From positions 1 to 64,000 of the forward strand of contig DIUC01000082.1 in the NCBI GenBank assembly GCA_002435785.1: 64,000 nucleotides of DNA, read 5' to 3'. This DNA is from Saprospiraceae bacterium UBA6168. GTDB taxonomy: Bacteria; Bacteroidota; Bacteroidia; Chitinophagales; Saprospiraceae. The position numbers and the translations under genes were made by a program. This document shows, piece by piece, positions 41,959 through 50,983 of the stretch. Each line of letters opens with the position of its first letter. Positions within the stretch are counted from its first letter, which is position 1. The notes beneath the pieces are model-generated. The model saw nothing but the letters and a program-made list of their open reading frames with translations, did not search any database and had not been told where the DNA came from.

Positions 41959-43335
41959 TCACACCTCCTCAAACCTCGCAGTGAAATGCCGCAAGAACGG
42001 CGGCTCATAAGTTATCTTGAATCCCCTCGCCGACTCCCGCTCATCCAGCAGTGAAGCAAAGGTTTCAATCACATAATCTATATGGCTTTGGGTATAAACC
42101 CTACGGGGGATTGCCAAGCGTACTAATTCCATCGGGGCGGGAATGAGCTGGCCCTGCTCGTCGTATTTCCCGAACATCACCGAGCCGATTTCGCAACTGC
42201 GGATGCCGCCCTTGAGGTACAATTGGCAGACCAGCGCCTGCCCCGGGAACTGTTCCGGCGGGATATGGTGGTAAAACGCCTTCGCATCCACGTACACCGC
42301 ATGGCCGCCGATGGGTCGGATGACGGGTATGCCGAGCGCCGTGAGCGCATTGCCCAAATAGGCCGTGCTCTTGATGCGGTAGTCGAGGTAGTCCGGCTCG
42401 AAGACTTCCATGAGGCCCAGCGCAATCGCCTCCATGTCACGCCCGCTGAGGCCGCCGTAGGTCGAGTAGCCTTCGGTGATGATGAGCACCGTGCGGCATG
42501 AGATGGCGAGGTCGAGGTCTTTGAGGGCGAGGAAGCCGCCCATGTTCACGAGGGCATCCTTTTTGGCGCTCATCACGCAGCCGTCGGCGAGTGCGAACAT
42601 TTCCTGCGCAATCTGGCGGTAGGTCTTGTCCCGATAGCCCTCCTCCCGGTGTGCGATGAACCAAGCGTTCTCCGCCACCCGGCAAGCATCGAGTATGAAG
42701 AGGATGCCGTGTTTTTTGCAAATTTCTGAAACGGCTTTTGCATTGGCCATGCTCACGGGTTGACCGCCACCGCTGTTGTTCGTCACGGTGAGTATCACGG
42801 CGGCCACGTTTTCCTTGCCGTGCTCCGCAATGTTTGCTTCCAGCTTCGCAACGTCGAGGTTGCCCTTGAAGGGCAGCTCCAGTTCCGGGTGCTTGGCCTC
42901 CTCCACGGGCAGGTCGATCGCTGTCGCCCCGCTGAACTCGATGTTGGCCCTCGTGGTGTCGAAGTGGGTGTTGCTGAAAAAGACCTTGCCCTTGCCCCCG
43001 ATGCGGCTGTAAAGCAGGTGCTCGGCGGCCCGGCCTTGGTGCGTCGGCAGGATGTAGGGGCAGCCCGTCAGGTCTTTGATGGCGGCTTCCATTTTCAGCC
43101 AAGAAGTAGCGCCAGCATAGCTTTCGTCGCCCTGCATGATGCCCGCCCATTGGTTGGCGCTCATGGCGGAGGTGCCGCTGTCGGTCAGCAAATCCACGAT
43201 GACCTCGGTGCTGTGCAAAAGGAAGGGATTGTAAGCGGCGTTTTTCAAAAACACTGCCCGTGCTGCCTCGGTCGTCATTTTGATGTGCTCAACAACTTTA
43301 ATGCGGAATGGCTCGATGATGGTTTTGTGTTGCAT
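41959..43335 (-). CDS. tnaA: Tryptophanase (beta-eliminating PLP lyase)
   Basis: A 458-residue fold-type I PLP enzyme. Landmarks are EPFRIKVVEHIK, DLLTDSGTSAMSANQWAGIM, THQGRAAEHLL (98-108), TNNSGGGQPVSMAN, LDACRVAENAWFI and MSAKKDALVNMGG, with the PLP lysine at about 259. Both tryptophanase and tyrosine phenol-lyase share these. The C-terminal part (HIPPEQFPGQALVCQLYL, GIRSCEIGS, PMELVRLAIPRRVYTQSHIDY) follows E. coli TnaA more closely. It splits tryptophan to indole, pyruvate and ammonia. No tnaC-like leader peptide or tnaB permease is seen nearby. Tyrosine phenol-lyase remains the main alternative. Confidence 0.85.
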   Translation of the reverse strand: MQHKTIIEPFRIKVVEHIKMTTEAARAVFLKNAAYNPFLLHSTEVIVDLLTDSGTSAMSANQWAGIMQGDESYAGATSWLKMEAAIKDLTGCPYILPTHQGRAAEHLLYSRIGGKGKVFFSNTHFDTTRANIEFSGATAIDLPVEEAKHPELELPFKGNLDVAKLEANIAEHGKENVAAVILTVTNNSGGGQPVSMANAKAVSEICKKHGILFILDACRVAENAWFIAHREEGYRDKTYRQIAQEMFALADGCVMSAKKDALVNMGGFLALKDLDLAISCRTVLIITEGYSTYGGLSGRDMEAIALGLMEVFEPDYLDYRIKSTAYLGNALTALGIPVIRPIGGHAVYVDAKAFYHHIPPEQFPGQALVCQLYLKGGIRSCEIGSVMFGKYDEQGQLIPAPMELVRLAIPRRVYTQSHIDYVIETFASLLDERESARGFKITYEPPFLRHFTARFEEV

Positions 43336-43340
43336 AAGTG

Positions 43341-43393
43341 GTTTAGAAAGTTTAGAGGGTTTAGAGGGGGTGGCTGCGCTAAACTCCTCAAAC
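43341..43393. repeat. 9-bp word array GTTTAGAGG with inverted partner
   Basis: GTTTAGAAA, GTTTAGAGG, GTTTAGAGG in tandem (9-bp period) are followed after a GC-rich loop by CTAAACTCCTCAAAC. It begins 5 bp before the tnaA start codon, in its leader, and can fold into a hairpin over the ribosome-binding region. Confidence 0.75.
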
Positions 43394-43532
43394 AGTTTGG
43401 CTGAGCAAGTTCGATTTCATGCCCCGAGCGATAACAAGGGTGAAATTTTGGTGCGAAAGAACGCAGTTTCGGCTGGCTGGCAGGTGACTAAAATCAAAGG
43501 CGAGGTTGACAAATATCAGGGGATTGGAAAAC

Positions 43533-43572
43533 AAAAAAAACCTCCCAAGGCACGAAGCCTTGCGAGGTTTTT
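43533..43572 (-). terminator. Intrinsic terminator of the lipoprotein gene
   Basis: CCTC..AAGGC pairs with GCCTT..GAGG around ACGAA, flanked by eight A on the left and six T on the right. In the minus-strand transcript this gives a stem followed by a U run, 25 bp after the stop at 43598. Confidence 0.85.
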
Positions 43573-43597
43573 TCAGAGAATGCGTACTTTCTATGTA

Positions 43598-44431
43598 TTA
43601 CATGGTGAACGGGTAGACCTGCCCGTTAATGGTATAAGTGCCTTTGTTGTCGCAGGTTCCGTTGCCATAATCAACCTTCACGGGTAGTCCGTTGATGTCG
43701 AGGATGCCTGTCCCCTTGCTGACGTAGGCGCAGGCATTGGCCTTTACCAGCGGCGTTTGGATGAGCCAATTGACGGTCTCTCCGTTGGTGAGCGTACTGA
43801 AAATACTGCCAGTCACATGGTAAACATCGTCGTGCCAGTCCCACCAACTTGGATGGCCCGCTGTTTGGGTGTAGGTTTGGTTGCCGCTGAAGGCAAACGT
43901 GTAGTTGTTCGGGTCGGTCAACTTGATGTTCTGGGCGTCAATGCGGAGGATGGCAGCGTTGGCGGTGCTGAGGTTGGTGAAGATGAACTGGCCCTCCACT
44001 TTTACGCCGTCTTCCGAGTAGTTGTCATAAGCGACCACGATGGTGGAGTTGAGTTCCCAGAATGCCCCGACCGTCATCACGACCCTGCCAGCCTTGAACT
44101 TTCCGTCGGCATCGGTGCAGCCACTGCCAAAGTCAACCGTGACCACCTTCGGAAAAACGAATAGGTCGGGCGGTACCACGCTGACATTGCCGCAAGAGTC
44201 CGAGCGCTCTTCCACTTTACCGCCGACCAGCCCGTTGGCATTCTCGGCACCCCGTTGGGCGATGTGAAAAGACGAAAGGATGAGTTGTTGGCTGGTCAAT
44301 GCTTCTTTAGCTTGCGCAATGGTAGCTTGGTCGGCAGCGGGCGTCGTTTCGCTGTCTTTTTTACAAGCAGCGAAAACAAGCACGAATGCTGTGGCGAGTA
44401 ACAGGAGCGATGATTTCAATGGATTGTGCAT
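43598..44431 (-). CDS. Lipoprotein of unknown function
   Basis: A 277-residue protein with a signal peptide and lipobox (LLLATAFVLVFAACKKDSE, Cys about 22). A short Thr/Asp-rich tether and a helical stretch (ATIAQAKEALTSQQLILSSF) precede a beta-rich domain with repeated strand-turn patterns (VVTVDFGSGCTDADGKFKAG; GLPVKVDYGNGTCDNKGTYT). The duplicated 'VxVDxGxGxCxxxG' phrase suggests two related halves. I do not recognise a family; it is typical of Bacteroidota surface or periplasmic lipoproteins. It is monocistronic with its own terminator. Confidence 0.7.
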   Translation of the reverse strand: MHNPLKSSLLLLATAFVLVFAACKKDSETTPAADQATIAQAKEALTSQQLILSSFHIAQRGAENANGLVGGKVEERSDSCGNVSVVPPDLFVFPKVVTVDFGSGCTDADGKFKAGRVVMTVGAFWELNSTIVVAYDNYSEDGVKVEGQFIFTNLSTANAAILRIDAQNIKLTDPNNYTFAFSGNQTYTQTAGHPSWWDWHDDVYHVTGSIFSTLTNGETVNWLIQTPLVKANACAYVSKGTGILDINGLPVKVDYGNGTCDNKGTYTINGQVYPFTM

Positions 44432-44602
44432 AAGCTAAGTTTTTAGTTTAAGGATGAAAAAAATTCCCAAGAACGCTGATAATCAACTAATTGAGCGTCA
44501 GCGTTGTCATTGGATTCGCCTTAAAAACGACTTAGCCCTGAAATCCCCTCCCAAGTGAAGGTGTTAAAAAATGTTAATTGAATTGGTTGGTTTTCTTAGC
44601 CA

Positions 44603-45664
44603 TCACTTCTTTTTTACCAAAAACGGAGGCCGCACCGCCCAAACCGCTGGTTCAGGATTGCGCAGCACCAGCCACCACCCGAAAAAGGACACCGCTGCTA
44701 CCTGCGCTGCCATGATGCTCCAAAGCGGCAGCGTTTGCGTCAAGTCCACCAGCAGCCCATCCTGCGGGAACAGTCCGTAACCCACCAGCGACGGAATGCG
44801 GTACCAGTAGTAGCAGGAGATGGACGCTGCCGCAAACACGCTTACCATCAGCGTTTCCCGGCTTTTTGGCAAAAATTTGCGGAGCAAAACGAACGCCGTC
44901 AGCGTGACGGCCAGTGTCAGCCAGGGCAGTCCGAATGCCACGAGGCACTCCCGCCAGTCGGCAGCACCCCGGCAGTCGGGCACATGGAACCAGCCCCAGA
45001 TGAAGCCGGGCAGGCCGCCCGTCAGCAGGGTGGTAGCGATGTCCTGCGTGTTGCGCTCTGTCGGCTTTTGCTCCGCCATGCGTGGCGTGGAATCAGGGCA
45101 GGGCGTGACGCAGTTGTGGCAAGCGCCGCAATGGGCGTTTGGGGGCGTGAAGGCTACTTTTTGGCCATAGAGTTTTTCCACCGGATGCACGGGGCAGAGG
45201 CTGGCGCACCAAGCGCTTTTCACATCGAAGAACAGCCCGCCCACGAAAGCCAATGTTCCCAAAAATGCCAAAGTAATCGCCGTCGCCATGCCGTCGTTGT
45301 TGAGCAACAAGTGTCGGGCCGGCACGATGAGGAACAGCAAAATGACGCTTGTCAGCGCCAGTCTTCCGTTCCATTTCAGCGGGATGCGGCGTCTTTTTGA
45401 AAGGTGGAGGTGGTGCGGCAGCATGGCCACGGTTGCCAGCGGGCAGATGTTGCGCCAGCACCCGGCGGCCAACAGGAACAGCAACGGGGCAACTGGAATC
45501 AAAACATCCCAAAAGGCGATGACGCCTATTTCGGGAAAGAAAATCAGCAGGGAAAACAGGCCGAGACCAATCACGAAAAATACCGATTGCAACCACCGCC
45601 ACAGCAGTTTTTCCTTGCCTTCCAGTGGCAGTACGGCTTGGTACATCGTCTTGAGATTATTCAT
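44603..45664 (-). CDS. Polytopic membrane ferredoxin (NapH/YccM-like)
   Basis: A 353-residue membrane protein with six to eight helices. It has the two cysteine-turn motifs of the NapH/NosR/RdxA membrane group (CWRNICPLATVAM near residue 69; CASLCPVHPVEKLYG near 152) and one soluble [4Fe-4S] motif (CGACHNCVTPCPD near 180). NapH-type proteins normally have two soluble ferredoxin motifs; here the second is missing, although CRGAADWREC near residue 232 could provide extra ligands. Such proteins move electrons between the quinone pool and periplasmic redox enzymes or cofactors. The partner enzyme is not encoded here. Confidence 0.78.
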   Translation of the reverse strand: MNNLKTMYQAVLPLEGKEKLLWRWLQSVFFVIGLGLFSLLIFFPEIGVIAFWDVLIPVAPLLFLLAAGCWRNICPLATVAMLPHHLHLSKRRRIPLKWNGRLALTSVILLFLIVPARHLLLNNDGMATAITLAFLGTLAFVGGLFFDVKSAWCASLCPVHPVEKLYGQKVAFTPPNAHCGACHNCVTPCPDSTPRMAEQKPTERNTQDIATTLLTGGLPGFIWGWFHVPDCRGAADWRECLVAFGLPWLTLAVTLTAFVLLRKFLPKSRETLMVSVFAAASISCYYWYRIPSLVGYGLFPQDGLLVDLTQTLPLWSIMAAQVAAVSFFGWWLVLRNPEPAVWAVRPPFLVKKK

Positions 45665-45759
45665 GGGAGGAACAGTTTTTCACTTTCTGTGTGTGAAAAT
45701 AGCGCCAACTCCTGTTTTGGGGCGGGTGATTTTTGTCAGCCATTCAGATTGGGAAGTAG

Positions 45760-45816
45760 TCAAGCATGGGTTTGAAAACGGCCCATACTGTCGAAGACCT
45801 GCACCTTCGTCGGTCA
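45760..45816 (-). pseudogene. Fragment of a T9SS type A sorting domain
   Basis: On the minus strand this reads VQVFDSMGRFQTHA then stop, and the nucleotides closely match the sorting-domain region of the next gene (VQVFDNMGRLIL at about 46195-46235). It is a partial duplicate or a leftover of a former second T9SS gene. Confidence 0.6.
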
Positions 45817-45965
45817 GAAGGCGGGAATCAAAATGGGGCTAACCAAATTTTGGTAGTTCCTCCGCTAAAAATAAGTCCAATGGACAAATGCGCACCTCTG
45901 GCGTTGAAACCCTTGGGCGACGGCATCATTGACTTCAAGCGCATCTTCAAGCACGCAAAAAAGAA

Positions 45966-46012
45966 AAGTTGTGTTTTTCAGTTTGGCGGAGCCGAACTGG
46001 AAAACACAACTT
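45966..46012. repeat. 47-bp near-perfect palindrome
   Basis: AAGTTGTGTTTTTCAGTTTGG and CCGAACTGGAAAACACAACTT are near-complete reverse complements around CGGAG, with few mismatches. It lies 69 bp beyond the stop of the T9SS gene at 46081 and could be a terminator or a dispersed palindromic element. Confidence 0.8.
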
Positions 46013-46080
46013 ACTTTGTTCACGCTGTACTAAGCCCTGATAAGCTTGATCAACTCGTCAGGTCTTAGCCTCAAACCTTT

Positions 46081-49000
46081 TTACTCCTTAACCACCCGTG
46101 CTGAGTACACGGCCTCGCCTTTTGTAATTTTCAGCAAGTAAATACCCGCTGGGGCGTCGGAGAAATCAATGCTATTGCCAGGTCTAACTACTTGCAGTAT
46201 GAGGCGTCCCATATTGTCGAAGACCTGCACTTGGTCAGCGTCCACCCCCGACAGTTTGACGACACCCATCGTGGGGTTTGGGAATAGGCGGATGTCCGTT
46301 TTACCAATATCCGTCACTGCACTGGGCGTCAGGTTGGTCACTTCGAGGCAGAACTCACCCTGTGCGCCGCCATATCCGTCTACCAGCACCCAATAAATCT
46401 GGCCTGATTGCGTGGCGATATCCACGCTGAAGTTGAGTATGTTGGCGTTGCCGTTCTCGTCGTCGTTGCAGGCCACCTGCATGGGGCTTGCGCAGCTTCC
46501 CGTGAAGATGGCCACTTGCGTGTCGCCGTCGGGGATGTAGTTGGTGGCCGAGCACTGCACGGAACGGATGCGGTAGGTGTTGCCGTCACCAGTGAAAGTG
46601 TACCAAATGGAGCTTTGCACGGCGTCGTTCTGGAAGAAGCAGCCGCTGGCCACGGCGGGGTCACCGTTGCTGGTGTAGCCCGTGTTGTTTTGGAGGGCAG
46701 AGGTCTGTTGCACGTTGAAGGCTCCGCCGAAGAGGTTGTTGATGTCTTTGGCATCGGCGCAGTCGTCAGCAGGCAGGGTAGCAGCTTGGTTCACGGTGAT
46801 GGTGCCCGTACCCGTGCCCGTGCAACCGTTGGCATCCGTAAAGGTGTAGGTGATGGTGTGCGCTCCTACTCCTGCCGCCGCCGGGTTAAAGCTGTTGCCC
46901 GAAACGCCAGGGCCTGCATAGGTGCCACCTGCGGGCAAAGCGTTGAGCAGCTGCGTGCCAGCGCTTATTGATACGGGGGTAGGCGGGTTGAAGTTGATGA
47001 CCGGGGCCGCCGTCACGGTGACGGTCGCTGTGGCCGATGAGCCGTTGGGCAGGGTGTAGATGACGGTGTAGGTGCCGGGGCCGCCAGCCGCCGTTGGGTT
47101 GAAGCTGAAGGTGTTGCCGTTGCCGTTGTTGGTGACGCCGGGGCCGCTGTACACGCCGCCCGTGGGCGTGGCACCCCCGAGGGTCGCCGTCACGTTGCTG
47201 CAAACAGTGCCGAGCGCAGGAAACGAGATGGCCGTCTGCGACAGGTTGGTCACTTCGAGGCAAAACTGGCCCTGAGCACCGTTGTAACCATCCACCAGCA
47301 CCCAATAAGTCTGGCCTGATTGGGTGGTGATGGCCACGTTGAAGTTAAGGATGCCAGCATTCCCGTTCTCGTCGTCGTTGCAGGCCACCTGAGTTGGGCT
47401 TGCGCAGCTTCCAATGAAGATGGCCACCTGCGTGTCGCCGTCGGGGATGTAGTTGGTTGCGGAGCACTGCACCGAGCGGATGCGGTAGGTGTTGCCGTCG
47501 CCGGTGAAGCTGTACCAGATGGAGCTTTGCACGGCGTCGTTGTTGAAAAAGCAGCCGCTGGACACAGCGGGGTCGCCCGTGCTGGTGTAGCCCGTGTTGT
47601 TTTGCAAGGCCGAGGTCTGCGGCACGTTGTAGGCTGCGCCGAAGAGGCTGTTGATGTCGTTGGCGGTGGCGCAGTCGTCAGCAGGGAGGGTAGCAACTTG
47701 GTTCACGGTGATGGTGCCAGTGCCCGTGCCAGTGCAGCCATTGGCATCGGTGAAGGTGTAGGTAAGCAGGTGTACGCCTGCGCCCGCCAATGCTGCATCG
47801 AATAGATTACCGGGTAAAACCCCAACGCCTGAATAGACACCACCTGCCGGGCCAGAGCTTGGGTCGGACAGCAGGGACGGTGGTGTGACGACGTCGGTGA
47901 TGAACCCGAACACGCCAATGACCGGAGCGGCCGTCACCGTGACGGTGGCGGTGGCCGATGAGCCGTTGGGCAGGGTGTAGGTGACGGTGTAGTTGCCGGG
48001 GCCGCCCACCGCAAACGGGTTGAAGATGAAGGAGGTGCCGTTGCCGCTGTCAAAGACGCCGGGACCGCTGTACACGCCGCCCGTGGGGGTGGCACCCCCG
48101 ATGAGGGCCCCCTCGTTGCTGCAAACAGTGCCAAGAAGGGAAGGAATCGAGATGGCCGTCTGGCTTAGGTTGGTCACTTCGAGGCAGAACTCGCCTTGAA
48201 GACCGCCGTAACCGTCCACGAACATCCTGTAGGTTTGGCCGACTTGCGTGGTGATGTCCACGCTGAAGTTGAGTATGCCGGCGTTGCCGTTCTCGTCGTC
48301 GTTGCAGGCCACCTGAGTTGGGCTGCCGCAGCTTCCGGTGAAGATGGCCACCTGGGTGTCGCCGTTGGGGATGTAGCTGGTGGCCGAGCACTGCACGGAG
48401 CGGAGGCGGTAGGTGTTGCCGTCGCCAGTGAAGCTGTACCAGGCGGAGTGCTGCACGGCATCGTCCTGGTAGAAGCAGCCGCTGGACACGGCGGGGTCGC
48501 CGTTGCTGGTGTAGCCCGTGTTGTCTTGGAGGCTGGAGGTCTGCGGCACGTTGAAGGCTCCGCCGAAGAGGTTGTTGATATTGCTGGCACCGCTACAGTC
48601 ATCGTTGGGGGCAGGGTTCACGTTGATGTTGCCCGTACCCGTGCCCGTGCAGCCGTTGGCATCGGTGAAGGTGTAGGTAAGCACGTGTACGCCTACGCCT
48701 GCCAGTCCGGCGTCGAAGATGTTGCCTGCCAGCATGCCGGGGCCTGAATACACCCCGCCCGACGGGCCGCCGTTTGGGTCAGGTAGCGGGGCCGGCGGGA
48801 AGGCGACGTCGGTGTTGAACCCGAACGCGCCGATGACAGGCGGCGCTGCCACCGTGAGGGTGGAAGTCACTTGTGTACCATTGACGGCAGTGTAAGTGAC
48901 GGTATAAATGCCGGGGCCACCCGCCGCCGTTGGGTTGAAGCTGAACGTGCTGCCGTCGCCATTGTCGGTCACGCCGGGGCCGGAGTATATGCCGCCGGTT

Positions 49001-49905
49001 GGGGAGGCGCCGCCGAGGTCGGTAGGCACGGTATTGCCACAGACGGTGGGCTGTGAGGGAAACACAGGCTGGCTTATTCCTAATTTTACCACTTTACCTT
49101 GGGTGGCAAAAATTGAAATATACAAATCCAGTCCGTCAAAGGCACAAAGCCTTGTATTGCCAATACCAGTAGCAACATCCTCATACGTGGGGTTGGGCTG
49201 GGACAAATCCACCCGGCTAACGGCCCCGCTTCTGGACACATATAAAAACCCTCCGTTTAGTGTCAGCCCATAAGCCGTAGGCACACTTACAACCAGTTGC
49301 GGGGTAGGGGTCGGCTGGCTCAAGTCCAACTTGTAAATATCACCGGTTGGACTATTCTGCGTTCCCTCAGAAAAATAGAGAATATTCCCACTTTTGGCCA
49401 AACCCAATTGAGGGTGTCCTACAAAAATGGTTTCAATGGTTGCAGGAGTTTGAGATAAATCAATCCTAAAGAATGAGTTACCAGCAGTACCTGTGGTTCT
49501 GGCATTTGCTGCATAAAGGAAATCACCGTCTATCAAGATATCGGCAATATATGTTGTTGGTATCCCAGTGGCTACATCCACTACGGTTGGAGTCGGTTGG
49601 GTTACATCAAATTTCCGGATTACGCCCTGGTTATAGATGGCGAAAAATATCTCGTCCTCCTTCATCCGCATCCCACCGAAGGGTGTGTTGCCCAAACCCG
49701 TAAGCACGTCCACCGCAGTGGGAATTGGTTGCGAGATGTCGGCTTTGATTATTTTTCCGGTCCCATCTTCGGCAATGAACAATTCATTGTTCCTTAAGGC
49801 CAGGCTCCAGGGGCGGTTTAGCCCAGTTAATACATCTACTACCTGCGCCGACGCAAAAAACGCCATCAGGCAAAAGGCCATCAAAAAAGTAAATCTGATT
49901 TTCAT
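46081..49905 (-). CDS. T9SS type A protein with three near-identical 300-residue repeats
   Basis: A 1274-residue protein. The signal peptide (MKIRFTFLMAFCLMAFFASA) is followed by a beta-propeller-like region (residues 22-290) with repeats such as PTPTVVDVATGIP and GFLYVSRSGAVSRVDLSQPNPT. Then come three tandem repeats of about 305 residues. Each has an Ig-like part (GGVYSGPGV...FNPTAAGGPG; YTFTDANGCTGTGTG) and a prepeptidase-C-like domain (DPAVSSGCF, YSFTGDGNTYRIRSVQCSAT, CNDDENGNA, DGYGGAQGEFCLEVTNL). The ~900-bp units are nearly identical in DNA, pointing to recent duplication or gene conversion. The end is a type A sorting domain (DIRLFPNPTMGVVKLSGVDA ... APAGIYLLKITKG). Its function is unknown; likely surface-exposed or secreted. 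Confidence 0.88.
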   Translation of the reverse strand: MKIRFTFLMAFCLMAFFASAQVVDVLTGLNRPWSLALRNNELFIAEDGTGKIIKADISQPIPTAVDVLTGLGNTPFGGMRMKEDEIFFAIYNQGVIRKFDVTQPTPTVVDVATGIPTTYIADILIDGDFLYAANARTTGTAGNSFFRIDLSQTPATIETIFVGHPQLGLAKSGNILYFSEGTQNSPTGDIYKLDLSQPTPTPQLVVSVPTAYGLTLNGGFLYVSRSGAVSRVDLSQPNPTYEDVATGIGNTRLCAFDGLDLYISIFATQGKVVKLGISQPVFPSQPTVCGNTVPTDLGGASPTGGIYSGPGVTDNGDGSTFSFNPTAAGGPGIYTVTYTAVNGTQVTSTLTVAAPPVIGAFGFNTDVAFPPAPLPDPNGGPSGGVYSGPGMLAGNIFDAGLAGVGVHVLTYTFTDANGCTGTGTGNINVNPAPNDDCSGASNINNLFGGAFNVPQTSSLQDNTGYTSNGDPAVSSGCFYQDDAVQHSAWYSFTGDGNTYRLRSVQCSATSYIPNGDTQVAIFTGSCGSPTQVACNDDENGNAGILNFSVDITTQVGQTYRMFVDGYGGLQGEFCLEVTNLSQTAISIPSLLGTVCSNEGALIGGATPTGGVYSGPGVFDSGNGTSFIFNPFAVGGPGNYTVTYTLPNGSSATATVTVTAAPVIGVFGFITDVVTPPSLLSDPSSGPAGGVYSGVGVLPGNLFDAALAGAGVHLLTYTFTDANGCTGTGTGTITVNQVATLPADDCATANDINSLFGAAYNVPQTSALQNNTGYTSTGDPAVSSGCFFNNDAVQSSIWYSFTGDGNTYRIRSVQCSATNYIPDGDTQVAIFIGSCASPTQVACNDDENGNAGILNFNVAITTQSGQTYWVLVDGYNGAQGQFCLEVTNLSQTAISFPALGTVCSNVTATLGGATPTGGVYSGPGVTNNGNGNTFSFNPTAAGGPGTYTVIYTLPNGSSATATVTVTAAPVINFNPPTPVSISAGTQLLNALPAGGTYAGPGVSGNSFNPAAAGVGAHTITYTFTDANGCTGTGTGTITVNQAATLPADDCADAKDINNLFGGAFNVQQTSALQNNTGYTSNGDPAVASGCFFQNDAVQSSIWYTFTGDGNTYRIRSVQCSATNYIPDGDTQVAIFTGSCASPMQVACNDDENGNANILNFSVDIATQSGQIYWVLVDGYGGAQGEFCLEVTNLTPSAVTDIGKTDIRLFPNPTMGVVKLSGVDADQVQVFDNMGRLILQVVRPGNSIDFSDAPAGIYLLKITKGEAVYSARVVKE

Positions 49906-49957
49906 TGTTGAGAATTTAAAGTGAAATGCCTACTCTGTTCGGGGATTTTCGGCAGCG
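49906..49957 (-). promoter_or_regulatory. Shared upstream element, copy at the triplicated T9SS gene
   Basis: On the minus strand the sequence just before the ATG contains GCCGAAAATCC, then AGAGTAGGCA, then CACTTTAAATTCT. The same three blocks in the same order precede the AbfB lectin gene (53651-53702). It may be a common promoter, operator or translated-leader element. Confidence 0.6.
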
Positions 49958-49984
49958 TCCCTGTCCATTGTTTTATTTGCCCAA

Positions 49985-50896
49985 TCAGTGGTGCACGAGG
50001 GTAATGACCCGCCCGTTCAGCGGCTGCACAGGCCGGTAGTTGTCGTGTAGGATATTGGTAAATGCCGCAATCTCTGCTGCGGTAGCCTGTACCTTGTTTT
50101 CCATTACTACCCAATGCACTACCTCGGAGCAGGGCGGTGTGGTCAGCGAGCCGGAGTAGCTGAAGTAGCTGTGGTTGTCGGGCAGCAGTTCGAAGGGGTT
50201 GTAAACGAGGTCTTCCTCTTCGAACGGTGGCGCCCCAGCGGTGGGCAGGTGGTCAACGAACTGCGCCAAGAAGGGGTTGGAGGCCCCCTCTTCGAACATC
50301 ACCCCGATGACGAGGTACTCGTTTTTCCAGACGTTGCGGCAAACCAAATGGGCTTCCAACGGGGCGTGGCCGCCGTCCACTTGGTGCTCGCTCTTGGCGT
50401 GGAAGTGGAACTGCCCGAGGGTAAACTGGTTGAGCAGGCCGTTCTCCGTTTCGCCATAGTCAATATAGCTGCCCGGCTCCTGCTCAAACTCAATGGTATG
50501 GCCGTTGTGGATGATTTTGGTCGTGGTCTCGTTGCCGTTCAGCACCAGTTCCGGCAGGCTGCTGTTCAGGACGGCGTTGACGATGTTGACGGGGCTTTGG
50601 CGGTCGCCGAGGCAGTCGCCGTGGCCGCATACCATGCTCCAGCAAGCAGGGCCGCCAGCATGGTCGTATCCCCATTCGCCAGTCTCATTGGCCTCGTGGC
50701 AGGGGTCTTCCACCTCGCAGTTTGGGCCGGAAAAGCCGTCCGGGCAAAAGCAGGAGCCGTCGGCGCAGATGCCGCCATTCTGGCAAGTGACAGTGGCGCA
50801 GGGGTCGGCTGGGGTGTCGTCTTCTTTGCAGGCTGGTACCAGCAATGCGAGACTTAGGAGGGCGGTCAATGTGAATAGGATATGGTGTTTTTTCAT
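49985..50896 (-). CDS. Alpha-type carbonic anhydrase lipoprotein with EGF-like domain
   Basis: A 303-residue lipoprotein (LALLVPACKED, lipidated Cys23). Residues 33-66 form an EGF-like module (CATVTCQNGGICADGSCFCP, then GPNCEVEDPC). The alpha-carbonic anhydrase domain spans 70-303: WGYDHAGGPACWS, RQSPVNI, zinc ligands His164 and His166 in FHFHAKSEHQVDGGHAPLEAH with His183 as third ligand, and YSGSLTTPPCSEVVHWVVM. All zinc ligands are present, so it should hydrate CO2 at the cell surface or in the periplasm. The EGF fusion is unusual for a bacterial enzyme. ATG at 50896 was chosen because it starts the lipoprotein signal. The next gene on this strand starts 79 bp downstream. Confidence 0.93.
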   Translation of the reverse strand: MKKHHILFTLTALLSLALLVPACKEDDTPADPCATVTCQNGGICADGSCFCPDGFSGPNCEVEDPCHEANETGEWGYDHAGGPACWSMVCGHGDCLGDRQSPVNIVNAVLNSSLPELVLNGNETTTKIIHNGHTIEFEQEPGSYIDYGETENGLLNQFTLGQFHFHAKSEHQVDGGHAPLEAHLVCRNVWKNEYLVIGVMFEEGASNPFLAQFVDHLPTAGAPPFEEEDLVYNPFELLPDNHSYFSYSGSLTTPPCSEVVHWVVMENKVQATAAEIAAFTNILHDNYRPVQPLNGRVITLVHH

Positions 50897-50923
50897 TTTG
50901 AAGGAATTTAGATTGGAAATAAG

Positions 50924-50978
50924 AAAAGCGGCTGTGCGGACAATGGACATCATGTTCGCAGTCCACACAGCCGCTTTT
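50924..50978 (-). terminator. Long terminator hairpin after the AbfB lectin gene
   Basis: AAAAGCGGCTGTGCGGAC pairs with GTCCACACAGCCGCTTTT (one mismatch over 18 bp) around a loop of about 19 nt. It starts 5 bp after the stop of the minus-strand gene at 50984. U-rich sequence follows on that strand. Confidence 0.85.
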
Positions 50979-50983
50979 CCGGC

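Larger units (their letters stand above)
45665..46080. other. Gap with a decayed sorting-domain fragment and a palindrome
   Basis: A plus-strand open frame of 100 codons (45766-46068) overlaps the antisense fragment and the palindrome and has no signature, so it is not called. The stretch is best read as decayed sequence derived from the neighbouring T9SS gene plus a hairpin. Confidence 0.5.

Noticed and set aside
41959..43335. Tyrosine phenol-lyase as the name for this gene
   Set aside because: The fold and PLP motif fit both, but the C-terminal third follows tryptophanase more closely, so tnaA was preferred with reduced confidence.
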